DNA of 64,000 nt, from positions 620,001 to 684,000 of the forward strand of contig JADJUS010000004.1 of NCBI GenBank assembly GCA_016716905.1, written 5' to 3'. A program made the position numbers and the translations under genes. The stretch is from Acidobacteriota bacterium (GTDB lineage: Bacteria > Acidobacteriota > Vicinamibacteria > Vicinamibacterales > SCN-69-37). The notes under the pieces were generated by a model. The model saw only the letters and a program-made list of their open reading frames with translations. It made no database searches and had not been told where the DNA came from. Of this stretch, positions 17,343 through 24,962 are shown in pieces (within the stretch, counting starts at the first letter, position 1; each line of letters opens with the position of its first letter).

Positions 17343-18434
17343 ATGAAACGTTGGTGCCTGGTGATAGTGGCTGCGAGTGTGATGGGTGTGTCCGGGGCGC
17401 AGGCCCCGGCCCGTCCCACGCCGGTGAAAGTGGAAGTGGCAGACAACGTGTACCTCTTCCGCACCGAGCCATACGGTGAAGTGGGGCTCGACGGCAACGT
17501 CGTCGCCATCGTGTCGAGTGATGGGGTGCTGGTGTTTGACACCAACGGCACGCCCGCCGCCGCAGAGGCCGTGTTGCGCGAGATTCGCGCCATGACTTCC
17601 CAGCCTGTCCGTTACGTCGTCAACTCGCATTGGCACTGGGACCACTGGTACGGGACCGAGGTGTATAAACGCGCGTTCCCGGATGTGCGCGTGGTGGCTC
17701 ACGAGAAGACGCGCCAGATGATGATGGGTCCGGCGCTCGCGTTCAATCAGCCGGGAATTGATTCACAGTTGCCCGACTACATCGCGAGCCTCCGAAAGCG
17801 GCTGGCGTCATTGCCTGCGTCAGCAGAAGCCACGGCGCTCCGCGACCGGATCGCGGGGCACGAATGGTTCCTCGAGCAGAAGCGCTCGGTGAAGCACACG
17901 TTTCCCGATCAGACATTCACCGACCAGTTGACGTTGAACCTGGGTGGCCGCGAGATCCAGGTGCGTCATCACAATCGTGCGGTGACGCCGGGCGATGCGT
18001 TTCTGTACCTGCCGAAAGAGCAGGTGCTGGTGACGGGAGACCTGTTGGTCAATCCCATCTCGTTTGCGCTGAGCGTGTATCCGTCGGGTTGGGTGAAGAC
18101 GCTTGAGTGGATGGATGCGCTTGATGCGAAGGTGATCGTGCCTGGGCACGGGGGCGTGTTGCGTGACGAAGTGCTTCTGCACGCGACGACCGAGATCTTC
18201 CGGCGGCTGATCGCCCACGGGAAAGACGCCAGGGCGCGAGGCCTGACGGCGTTTCAGGCATCAGACGAGGTCTATCCGCGCCTGAAAGACTTGATGGTGG
18301 TCCTGACTGGCGATGACCCGGGCCGCAACGGCGCCTTCCGCGGGCAGCTGGTGGAGTGGTTCATGCATCGCGTGTACGACGAACTGAGCGGGCCGCTCAC
18401 GGACGCGATCTCGCCGATTCCGTCGCGGCGGTAG
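17343..18434 (+). CDS. Secreted metallo-beta-lactamase-fold hydrolase
   Basis: 363 residues with signal peptide MKRWCLVIVAASVMGVSGAQA. The zinc-binding motif SHWHWDHWYG (HxHxDH) lies near residue 94, further ligands in TGDLLVNP and VPGHGG. Between the motifs lies a helical insert (about 130-190). The ATG at 17343 follows a GAGGG sequence and gives a clean signal peptide, preferred over ATG 17325. The fold covers lactamases, lactonases, glyoxalases and phosphodiesterases; no subclass can be set. Substrate unknown, probably periplasmic. Confidence 0.85.
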   Translation: MKRWCLVIVAASVMGVSGAQAPARPTPVKVEVADNVYLFRTEPYGEVGLDGNVVAIVSSDGVLVFDTNGTPAAAEAVLREIRAMTSQPVRYVVNSHWHWDHWYGTEVYKRAFPDVRVVAHEKTRQMMMGPALAFNQPGIDSQLPDYIASLRKRLASLPASAEATALRDRIAGHEWFLEQKRSVKHTFPDQTFTDQLTLNLGGREIQVRHHNRAVTPGDAFLYLPKEQVLVTGDLLVNPISFALSVYPSGWVKTLEWMDALDAKVIVPGHGGVLRDEVLLHATTEIFRRLIAHGKDARARGLTAFQASDEVYPRLKDLMVVLTGDDPGRNGAFRGQLVEWFMHRVYDELSGPLTDAISPIPSRR

Positions 18435-18446
18435 AATGAAGCCTGC

Positions 18447-18523
18447 GCGCCCGTAGCTCAGGTGGATAGAGCACCGGCCTTCTAAGCCGGTGGTCGCTGG
18501 TTCGAGTCCAGCCGGGCGCACCA
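18447..18523 (+). tRNA. tRNA-Arg (TCT)
   Basis: Acceptor GCGCCCG / CGGGCGC, D-arm TAGCTCAGGTGGATAGAGC, anticodon stem CCGGC/GCCGG with loop CTTCTAA (anticodon TCT), T-loop GGTTCGAGTCC, and encoded CCA. A 15-kb accessory block begins directly downstream; I found no second copy of the tRNA 3' end and no integrase. Confidence 0.96.
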
Positions 18524-18714
18524 GCCTTCGCCGATCGCTCGCTTCGCTCGCGGCTATGGCTGGGCTACGCCCGCCAAACGCGCTTCGCTCGCAGCGACGG
18601 CTGGCTGCGCCCAGTCACTGCACCGCCGGTCCGATCCACGTTCTGCGATCCACGTTCCGCTTGACCCGCCGTCCGCTGCGGGCTAGCCTCGTCCCAGGTT
18701 CGATCTCTCCTCCA

Positions 18715-19161
18715 ATGCCAACCAGCCGATCTTCTGAATGCGACGACCGCTTCGTTCCCGTCCAGTCGCCCGCAACCCGCTTCGTCACCGTCGACCGCGA
18801 GGGTGTCTTGCTCGACGGGCATGGGCGTGTGCACCGGCTCAATCCGACGGGCGCAATCCTGTGGGCCTGCTTCGACGGCACGGGCAGCCTCGCGGAAATC
18901 GCGCAGGACGTCAGCGACGAACTGGGAGTGCCCTACCCCCGCGTCCTCGACGAGGTTGTTGATCTGGCGCGCCGGCTCGGCGCGGCGGGCCTGCTGGCTA
19001 ATCTCGAACCGTCGGCCGGCGCGTCCGACGACGACCGGGGCGGCGGGGTCGACCCGCGGCCGTCCGCGTCCGCCGATACGTGTCCCGAGGAACCGGCGCA
19101 CGCCCTCGAAACCCCCGGCCCAGGCGGCCGGCGGTTTCTGTTGGAACCACCCAATACGTGA
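18715..19161 (+). CDS. PqqD-family peptide-binding protein (first of two)
   Basis: 148 residues. Residues ~15-95 show the PqqD/RRE winged-helix fold pattern: RFVTVDREGVLLDGHGRVHRLNPTGAILWACFDGTGSLAEIAQDVSDELG. Such domains bind leader peptides for RiPP enzymes. A C-terminal tail of about 50 residues is acidic and Pro-rich (PSAGASDDDRGGG ... FLLEPPNT) and unlike PqqD. No other PQQ genes are present. It opens an operon with an HprK-like protein, a second PqqD, a nucleotidyltransferase, a Tat substrate and an HprK. This set resembles the poorly understood 'HPr-rel' gene systems; the peptide client is not established. The start at ATG 18715 is by domain fit. Confidence 0.65.
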   Translation: MPTSRSSECDDRFVPVQSPATRFVTVDREGVLLDGHGRVHRLNPTGAILWACFDGTGSLAEIAQDVSDELGVPYPRVLDEVVDLARRLGAAGLLANLEPSAGASDDDRGGGVDPRPSASADTCPEEPAHALETPGPGGRRFLLEPPNT

Positions 19162-19203
19162 CTCGACACGGCATTCCGCCTCGGGAAGGCAGGAACGATC
19201 ACG

Positions 19204-19962
19204 GTGCGCGCAGGAGATCGACTGATCGGCCTGCGCACCAACGACGCGGCCCTCGCCGCCCGGTTGCGCGCGGCGCTCGGGGCGCTTGTGGAGCCGGACT
19301 ACGAGGCGCCGCCCAACCTGTCTCTGAAACTGGGAACGTCGAAAGGGAGCGTACAGGATTTCCATCTCCTGTACCGCGGCGGGCGACAGGTACTGAGGAC
19401 ACGCTCGGTGCGGCGCCTGATCCAGGTCGCACTCATGTACGTGGATTCACTCGCCGAAGCCCCGACCGCACGTCTCAACGCGCGCCTGCTCGAGATAGGG
19501 GGAATCGCGGTGCTGGTGGACGACTGGCTGACGCCGGCGTTCGATAGCGTGGAGCGCCGCGTGGAACGCCTCGGCTATCGCGTGGTCGACACGGCCGGGG
19601 TTCCGATCGATCCCGAACGTGGCTGCGTCATCTCCACGCCGCCGACCCTGGCGATCGACGGGCCGGCGTGGGCAGAAATCGAAGAGGCGTACCCGCCAGA
19701 CGGACACGACGCGAGCGGCCCCGTGTCGGCGTCACTGGCGGACATTGTCGTGTTGGATCGACAGCTGGAGGACGCCGCCTCGCCGGCGGCACGGGTGATC
19801 GCCCTGGCTCGCATCGCCGCGCCCCCCGGCCGCGCACTCCAAGAGCGCGACCTCGATCTCGCGGCTCGCATCGAGAGTCGGTGCGCGGTACATGCCTGCG
19901 CGGCAGAGGGAGCGGCGCTTCTCGACACGCTGGCACGGCTGGCGGCCCGCGAGACGCGATGA
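19204..19962 (+). CDS. Degenerate HprK-like protein lacking the P-loop
   Basis: 252 residues, GTG start with GCAGGA about 10 nt upstream. Residues ~95-140 (LNARLLEIGGIAVLVDDWLTPAFD then ERLGYRVVDTAGVPIDPE) align in layout with HprK-like kinases, where a Walker A loop follows the GG-A-V-L strand and a LSDD/PIDPE segment follows. Here the P-loop is replaced by VDDWLTPAFD, so ATP binding in the usual way is unlikely. I read it as a pseudokinase partner of the intact HprK at 21938-22798. This is pattern-level inference; it could be an unrelated family. The stop overlaps the next ATG (ATGA). Confidence 0.5.
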   Translation: MRAGDRLIGLRTNDAALAARLRAALGALVEPDYEAPPNLSLKLGTSKGSVQDFHLLYRGGRQVLRTRSVRRLIQVALMYVDSLAEAPTARLNARLLEIGGIAVLVDDWLTPAFDSVERRVERLGYRVVDTAGVPIDPERGCVISTPPTLAIDGPAWAEIEEAYPPDGHDASGPVSASLADIVVLDRQLEDAASPAARVIALARIAAPPGRALQERDLDLAARIESRCAVHACAAEGAALLDTLARLAARETR

Positions 19963-20234
19963 CCGGGCGATTCGTCCGATCGCCGCGTGTCGTGTGGCGG
20001 ACGACGCTCGACGGCGTACTGCTCCGTCCGATCGGCACCGCCGACATCCGCCCGGTGTTGCTCAATGGGAGCGGCGGGCTCCTCTGGAACGCGCTCGCGA
20101 GCCCCATGTCCGTCCAGGCCTTGTGCGAACACCTCGCCGCAGCGACGGGCAGCGATCCCGTCGTCATTTCTGCAGACCTGCGGCCCTTGCTCGACCAACT
20201 CGTCCAGGTCGGCGCAATCGTGACGGTCCCATGA
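19959..20234 (+). CDS. PqqD-family protein (second)
   Basis: 91 residues, compact PqqD length. VVWRTTLDGVLLRPIGTADIRPVLLNGSGGLLWNALASPMSVQALCEHLAAATG fits the PqqD beta-hairpin plus three-helix pattern with the conserved LN-xx-G-xx-LW segment. ATGA overlaps at both ends tie it to the HprK-like gene before it and the nucleotidyltransferase after it. Likely role: binding a leader region of the client protein or peptide of this operon. Confidence 0.75.
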   Translation: MTGRFVRSPRVVWRTTLDGVLLRPIGTADIRPVLLNGSGGLLWNALASPMSVQALCEHLAAATGSDPVVISADLRPLLDQLVQVGAIVTVP

Positions 20235-21346
20235 CCGACCTGCACCCCATCACGTTGTCGGTGCTCACCTACGGTCTGCTAGAAGGCCCCGCGGCCGGGA
20301 GCCTCCGAGCGCCTGACCCGAACGAATGGGCGGCCGTGCGCGACGAGGTTGCGCGGAACGGACTTATCGGTCTGCTCGCGTCCGCTTGCCAGGACGGCGC
20401 GGTCGCGCTCGCGCCCGGGCAGTTGGACGATCTCAGAGCGCTCCAACAGTCGGCGGCGGCGTCCGCCCTCCGGATCGAGGCCGTCGCTCTCAGAGTGATC
20501 GAGCGGCTCGAGACGGAAGGGATTCCGGTACAGCTGCTCAAGGGGCTCGCCAGCGCGCACCTCGATTATCCGGATCCCGGGTGGCGGGAGTTCGGCGATG
20601 CGGACCTGCTCGTGCAGGCCGCGGACTTCGACCGCGCGGTGGCGGTGCTCGTGGCAGACGGGCACCGTCGCGACCTGGTTGAGCGCCGGCCGGGTTTCGA
20701 CCGCCGGTTCGGCAAAGGGGTCACGATCTACGGGCCAGACCAGGTCGAGCTCGATCTCCACCGCACATTTACGAGCGGCGCGCTCGGCCTTCGCCAGTGT
20801 TGCGACGACCTGTGGCGCGCCCCGGCCTCGTTTATGCTCGGCGGCCGCACCGTCCATGCGCTCGTGCCGGCGGACCGATTCCTCCACGCCTGCTTTGCGG
20901 CCGTGCTCGGAAACACGACCCCTCGCGTGGCGCTGCTGCGCGACATCGTGCAGCTCCTCCTGCGAGACGACCTGGACGTGCCGGCCGTGGCGGAGCGGGC
21001 GACGCGCTGGGGTTGCGTGCCGGTGGTGGATGCCGCCATTGCGGCCGCCGCGCGGGTGTTCGGGACGCTTCCCGATTCGCCGGTCCTGGCGTGGGTGGCT
21101 GCTGCGCGACCGCGCTGGCGCGACCGCGCCCTGCTCGCGACATACCCCGCGTTTGGCGGATCGCATACCGCCGCCCTCGTCGCAGGGGTGTTCGTCGTGC
21201 GGAGCCTTTCCGGGAAACTGGCGTACGCTCGCGCTCTGGTCCGGCCCACCCGTGAATACCTCCTGGCGCGCCGCAGAGTCGGCCGCCGCCCGGTCCGGCC
21301 GCTGGTCGTCGACGCGCTGGCCCGACTGATGCGCCGGGTCGAATGA
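20231..21346 (+). CDS. Nucleotidyltransferase-family protein (NTP_transf_5 type)
   Basis: 371 residues. The core motif is IPVQLLKGLASAHLDYPDPGWREFGDADLLVQAADFDRAV (about 105-145): a K-G strand, an Arg, then the paired acids D-A-D that bind metal in this group. QVELDLHRTF supplies the third acid. The C-terminal half is helical. The family occurs beside PqqD and HprK-like genes in peptide-modification operons; the group transferred and the acceptor are not known. It ends 91 bp before the Tat-protein gene, which has its own promoter. Confidence 0.75.
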   Translation: MTDLHPITLSVLTYGLLEGPAAGSLRAPDPNEWAAVRDEVARNGLIGLLASACQDGAVALAPGQLDDLRALQQSAAASALRIEAVALRVIERLETEGIPVQLLKGLASAHLDYPDPGWREFGDADLLVQAADFDRAVAVLVADGHRRDLVERRPGFDRRFGKGVTIYGPDQVELDLHRTFTSGALGLRQCCDDLWRAPASFMLGGRTVHALVPADRFLHACFAAVLGNTTPRVALLRDIVQLLLRDDLDVPAVAERATRWGCVPVVDAAIAAAARVFGTLPDSPVLAWVAAARPRWRDRALLATYPAFGGSHTAALVAGVFVVRSLSGKLAYARALVRPTREYLLARRRVGRRPVRPLVVDALARLMRRVE

Positions 21347-21365
21347 CGCGCCGGATCGAGTGAAA

Positions 21366-21395
21366 TTGACGGCCTCGGGCAGGTACCGCTATTGT
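21366..21395 (+). promoter_or_regulatory. Promoter of the Tat Cys-rich protein
   Basis: TTGACG (21366-21371) and TATTGT (21390-21395) with an 18-nt spacer, followed by a CCCGC...GCGGG hairpin in the 5' leader and a strong AGGAGG site (21429-21434) before GTG 21438. It gives the structural gene expression independent of the upstream operon. Confidence 0.5.
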
Positions 21396-21437
21396 CTAAT
21401 GCCCGCGTTAGACTGAGCGGGTATCGCAGGAGGTATC

Positions 21438-21941
21438 GTGGCTGACGTTTCCGGAAAATCCAAGGTTTCCCGCAGGGAGTTATTGAAAGCATCGGTCGCC
21501 GCCGGCGGGCTGGCGTGGGTCGCACCACAGCTGCTCAGTCAGCCGGTGTCGGCCCAGACTGGGACCTGCGCGAATTGCCCATCCGGATCTTTCTTCCGCC
21601 TCAAGAGCACCGACCAGTGCGGATGCGACAGCGGTGTCGGCGCGAATGACTGTCTGACGACGGGCATCAACAGTTGTTGTCTCTTTAACAACGGCGTGAC
21701 GCTCAGTTGCCCCGACGCCGACACCCACGTCTGGACCCTTGCCCCCGGCATCGAGTTCTGCGCGGGCGCCGCGAAGTCGGGCACTGAATGTAATGCGGGC
21801 AACTACTCGATCACCGTCGTGAACAACCCCGACGGATCGACGACGGTCACGATCAACGATCCGTCGCCGCAGTCGCTGTCGCACAGCGAGATCCAGGTCT
21901 GCGTCCGCGGGTCGCTGCCGGGCCCCTGCGTCGCGGGGTGA
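21438..21941 (+). CDS. Tat-exported Cys-rich protein, probable client of the operon
   Basis: 167 residues, GTG start preceded by AGGAGG. The N-terminus has a twin-arginine signal, SRRELLKAS, then a hydrophobic stretch and a likely cleavage site VSAQ. The mature part carries 12 Cys in patterns such as CANC, CGC and SCC, and ends CVRGSLPGPCVAG. Even cysteine number and Tat export suggest a disulfide-rich or metal-binding domain folded in the cytoplasm. Sitting between PqqD/nucleotidyltransferase genes and an overlapping HprK kinase, it is the natural candidate substrate of the modification enzymes. No family recognised. Confidence 0.7.
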   Translation: MADVSGKSKVSRRELLKASVAAGGLAWVAPQLLSQPVSAQTGTCANCPSGSFFRLKSTDQCGCDSGVGANDCLTTGINSCCLFNNGVTLSCPDADTHVWTLAPGIEFCAGAAKSGTECNAGNYSITVVNNPDGSTTVTINDPSPQSLSHSEIQVCVRGSLPGPCVAG

Positions 21942-22798
21942 CGAGCCCGGCCGAAGGCGCGTCCTGGGCGGCCGATTATGTGGTCGGCCCGCTGCTCGGA
22001 TGGTGTGTGCGTATCCGCTCGACCGACTACCGGGCGGGCGAGTACATGCGCGCCATCCTCGGCGGTGAACGCGGCTCACCCGCGTCCGGGGCGCGCCACC
22101 TCGACCTGCGGCTGACTGCCGCGTCGCTCGATCGTTTCGATCTCTGGATCGGCGATACCCTCGCCGCCGCAGACGTGCCGGCGTCGGAAGCGCCCGCCCG
22201 CGCGCTTGCCGCGCTGAACCGTTGGATCTGTTTCACGCCGGGACCGCTGCTCGTGCTGCACGCGGCCGCGGCGGCCCGATCCGGCGGAGCCGTTGCGCTC
22301 ATCGGTGACAGCGGCGCGGGGAAGAGCAGCCTTGTGGCTGCCTTGGTCTGCGCCGGCTGGACGTATTTGAGCGACGAGGCGATCGGCGTCGATGCCGACG
22401 CCAACTTCCATCCCTATCTTCGTCCGATCACCCTCCGGCGCGGCTCGTGGAGCGCGCTGGCGCAACTGGAAGCGCGCCTGCCCGCGGATCGGCAGCGCTT
22501 TGCGGCCACCGAGTGGCACGTGCCCGCGTTGTCGCTGGACGCGGTTGCCGCCGCGCCGATGCCGCCGCGCGCTGTGGTGCTGGTGCGGCACGAGGCCGGC
22601 GCGCGGGCCGACCTCCGGCCCATCACGCGCGGCGCGGCGATCGAGCAACTCGTGCGGCAGTCCTGCAACCTCTCCCATTTCGGGCAGGAAGGTCTCGATC
22701 GGCTCGCGGCGGTCGTGCGCCAGTCGTCGTGTTTCGACTTCATCAGCGGGTCGGTCGGCGAGGGCGTGGGTGTAATCGAGCGCGGCCTGTGTTGCTGA
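21938..22798 (+). CDS. HprK-like serine kinase
   Basis: 286 residues, GTG start overlapping the previous stop. Its core shows the HprK C-terminal kinase fold: LLVLHAAAAARSGGAVALIGDSGAGKSSLVAALVCAGWTYLSDEAIGVD, with Walker A GDSGAGKSS near residue 125 and the acidic LSDE segment after it. It lacks the N-terminal regulatory domain of true HPr kinase, and no PTS gene is near. Such stand-alone kinases occur in lasso and other peptide clusters. Probable target: the Cys-rich Tat protein or a peptide on the PqqD proteins. Confidence 0.8.
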   Translation: MTSPAEGASWAADYVVGPLLGWCVRIRSTDYRAGEYMRAILGGERGSPASGARHLDLRLTAASLDRFDLWIGDTLAAADVPASEAPARALAALNRWICFTPGPLLVLHAAAAARSGGAVALIGDSGAGKSSLVAALVCAGWTYLSDEAIGVDADANFHPYLRPITLRRGSWSALAQLEARLPADRQRFAATEWHVPALSLDAVAAAPMPPRAVVLVRHEAGARADLRPITRGAAIEQLVRQSCNLSHFGQEGLDRLAAVVRQSSCFDFISGSVGEGVGVIERGLCC

Positions 22799-22829
22799 CC
22801 GTCCGGCGCCGACGTGACGCCGCCGAATG

Positions 22830-24071
22830 TCAGGGCGATGACGAGCCCGCCTTGCGCAACGCGCGAGCGCGGCGAGCAATCATGAGCGCGGGTCTGAGCG
22901 GGTAGTACAGGCCGAACCAGCGATCCGGAAGCCTCAGCAGCCGCAGGTCGTTGGGCGACAAGAGGTAGCGCCACGACTGGTACGCCACCGACCGAGGGCT
23001 GCTCGTCAAGAGCGCGTTGAAGGCGGACTCGCGCAGCACCTGGGGTGCGGCCTGCGCCAGCGGCATCTCGTTGCCTGGCACGGGCGCGTCCCAGCTGCTG
23101 CGCATCAGGCGCAGCGCGAGTGGCAGCCTCCACGAGCGGGCGATCGCCGTGCCCACCTCGGCCGGCGGATGCCATGCGAACAAGTCGCGGCACAGTGCGA
23201 GTCCCAACAGCAGGGACGGGTGGCAGCCGAGCTGACGCGCGCGACCCAGGACCTGCAGCCAGTCCCAGGTGCGGCTCGCCAGCACCCTGGGCAGGTCGGC
23301 CAGCCACTTGAGCCTGCTCCAGCCATGGCGCGCTCCGTGGTTGCACAAGTACAACAACAGGTCCACGTCACCCATGACCGGCAGGCTTGCGCCGCCCAGC
23401 TGGAGCCTGTCGGCGTTGGCGAGGATCTGATCCGCCGGCAACTGGAACTGGAATGGATCGTCGGCCAGTCGCCAGTGGAGTTCCAGCTTGCCGAACTCGG
23501 GGTTGTATTGCTGTTCTTCGTGATAGTGCGCAGCAAGGTACGCCGCGTGCTTCTTGCCGCGCGCCGCGAGATCGCCGTGAATGTGGGCGCCCAGTTCGCG
23601 GAAGCCGTGTTCGTGCAAGACGGCACGTGCCTGGTCAAGCTGGCCGGCAGGCACCCAGATGTCCAGATCGTTGGCGTGCCTCGCCGACGGAGCCACGTAG
23701 TAGCGCACAGCCAGCGTGATCCCCTTGAACGGCAACCAGTCGACTCCGGCTTCGGCGAACCAGCGCGCCAACAGGGCGTGCGCGCGCATGGCCTGCATCA
23801 CCTTCACCGCGTTCAGTGTGGCGGCCTCCGACAGCGGGGCCATCAAGCCCGGCGGCAGATCCTGAGCTGGCAGTCCGCTCAGGACGCTTTGCACAAGGGA
23901 ACCGATACGATGGCGCGTGATCACGAGTGCCACGAACGCAGGCACGTCGACTTCGCCCAGCAGGCGCCGAATCTCCGTCTGGTTTTCGGCGGTCGGTTCG
24001 ACCCTGCAGCACAAGCAGGCGAGTTGAAACTCAGGAGAAAATCGGCTCAGGTGGCAGGGCGAGACGCTCAT
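22830..24071 (-). CDS. Nucleotidyltransferase-family protein (lasso cluster side)
   Basis: 413 residues. VDWLPFKGITLAVRYYVAPSARHANDLDIWVPAGQLDQARAVL (about 110-155) is the NTP_transf_5 core: K-G, then R-x-x-N-D-L-D with the metal acids. GKLELHWRL supplies the third acid. The rest is helical. Paralogue of the 20231-21346 gene but only distantly similar. In phosphorylated lasso clusters, nucleotidyltransferases accompany HprK-like kinases, so it may modify the peptide or its phosphate; that is inference. Confidence 0.75.
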   Translation of the reverse strand: MSVSPCHLSRFSPEFQLACLCCRVEPTAENQTEIRRLLGEVDVPAFVALVITRHRIGSLVQSVLSGLPAQDLPPGLMAPLSEAATLNAVKVMQAMRAHALLARWFAEAGVDWLPFKGITLAVRYYVAPSARHANDLDIWVPAGQLDQARAVLHEHGFRELGAHIHGDLAARGKKHAAYLAAHYHEEQQYNPEFGKLELHWRLADDPFQFQLPADQILANADRLQLGGASLPVMGDVDLLLYLCNHGARHGWSRLKWLADLPRVLASRTWDWLQVLGRARQLGCHPSLLLGLALCRDLFAWHPPAEVGTAIARSWRLPLALRLMRSSWDAPVPGNEMPLAQAAPQVLRESAFNALLTSSPRSVAYQSWRYLLSPNDLRLLRLPDRWFGLYYPLRPALMIARRARALRKAGSSSP

Positions 24072-24158
24072 GCGCGGTGGTGGTCCTGCCGAGATGGTGT
24101 CGGCATCGTGGAGAAAGTATAGCCGCGTGACACAGGAGCGGGCTGCTCCTGTCCCTGT

Positions 24159-24962
24159 ATGATGCGGTGCTGTGATGACGCGAGCCTCTGTCGGAATCCC
24201 GGTGGTGCCGTGGCGCTAGTCGGATGGGTGCGGCGAGGGCGCAAGGTCGTGAAACACATCCCTGGCGCCGCGCGATGCCGCGAGTGCTTCCTGCGGTGGT
24301 TTCACCCGCAGTACCGCAGTATCAGGCGACTCGAACGATTGAACGTGCCCGGGCTCCTGCAGCCATGGGCCAACACCAAGCGCAATCGGTATCCATCGAT
24401 GTTCCAATTTGTCGGCTGGCAACTGGCCGCCCGACCTGCCCCCAGGATCCTGTCGTTTGGCTGCTCAACGGGAGAAGAAGTATTTTCACTTGCGCGCTAC
24501 CTGCCGAATGCCGAACTCATCGGTATCGACATCAACCCGTACAACATCCGTCGGTGCCTGGCACAACTGGCAAAGGCCCCACACCCGGGAATGCAGTTCC
24601 TGTGCTCGGGTTCCGCTACGGACCTGGAGAGTGAGTCGTTTGACGCGATCTTCTGCATGGCAGTCACCCGGCACGGGACGCTCGAGGCACGTGAGCCTGA
24701 TCGGTGTGACGACGTCTTGCCATTCGCTCGTTTCGATTCGCTGGTGACGCAATTGGCGCGGTGTCTGAAGCCCGGCGGCTACCTCGTGATCTGGAACAGC
24801 CACTTTCGTTTTTCTGACACACACAGCGCGGCGGGATTCGACGTGGTCATGAACGGTCCGTCGCACCGAACGAAGACGGGGCCGTTTTACGGAACCGACA
24901 ATCGCCGCATCGATGGCCCGGCCTATCTTGAGGCGGTGTTCAGGAAACACGGTGGACGTTAG
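24159..24962 (+). CDS. Class I SAM-dependent methyltransferase
   Basis: 267 residues. SAM-binding motif I is ILSFGCSTGEEVFSLARYLP (near 97), motif II LIGIDINPYNI, then CLKPGGYLVIWN. The final ~45 residues carry HSAAGFDVVMNGPSHRTKTGPFYGTDNRRID. The start is uncertain (ATG 24159 or GTG 24210, the latter nearer the first conserved residues). It is divergent from the nucleotidyltransferase and its 3' end overlaps the convergent cyclase gene by 4 nt. The acceptor could be the lasso peptide (acidic side chain or C-terminus), but nothing in the sequence fixes this. Confidence 0.75.
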   Translation: MMRCCDDASLCRNPGGAVALVGWVRRGRKVVKHIPGAARCRECFLRWFHPQYRSIRRLERLNVPGLLQPWANTKRNRYPSMFQFVGWQLAARPAPRILSFGCSTGEEVFSLARYLPNAELIGIDINPYNIRRCLAQLAKAPHPGMQFLCSGSATDLESESFDAIFCMAVTRHGTLEAREPDRCDDVLPFARFDSLVTQLARCLKPGGYLVIWNSHFRFSDTHSAAGFDVVMNGPSHRTKTGPFYGTDNRRIDGPAYLEAVFRKHGGR

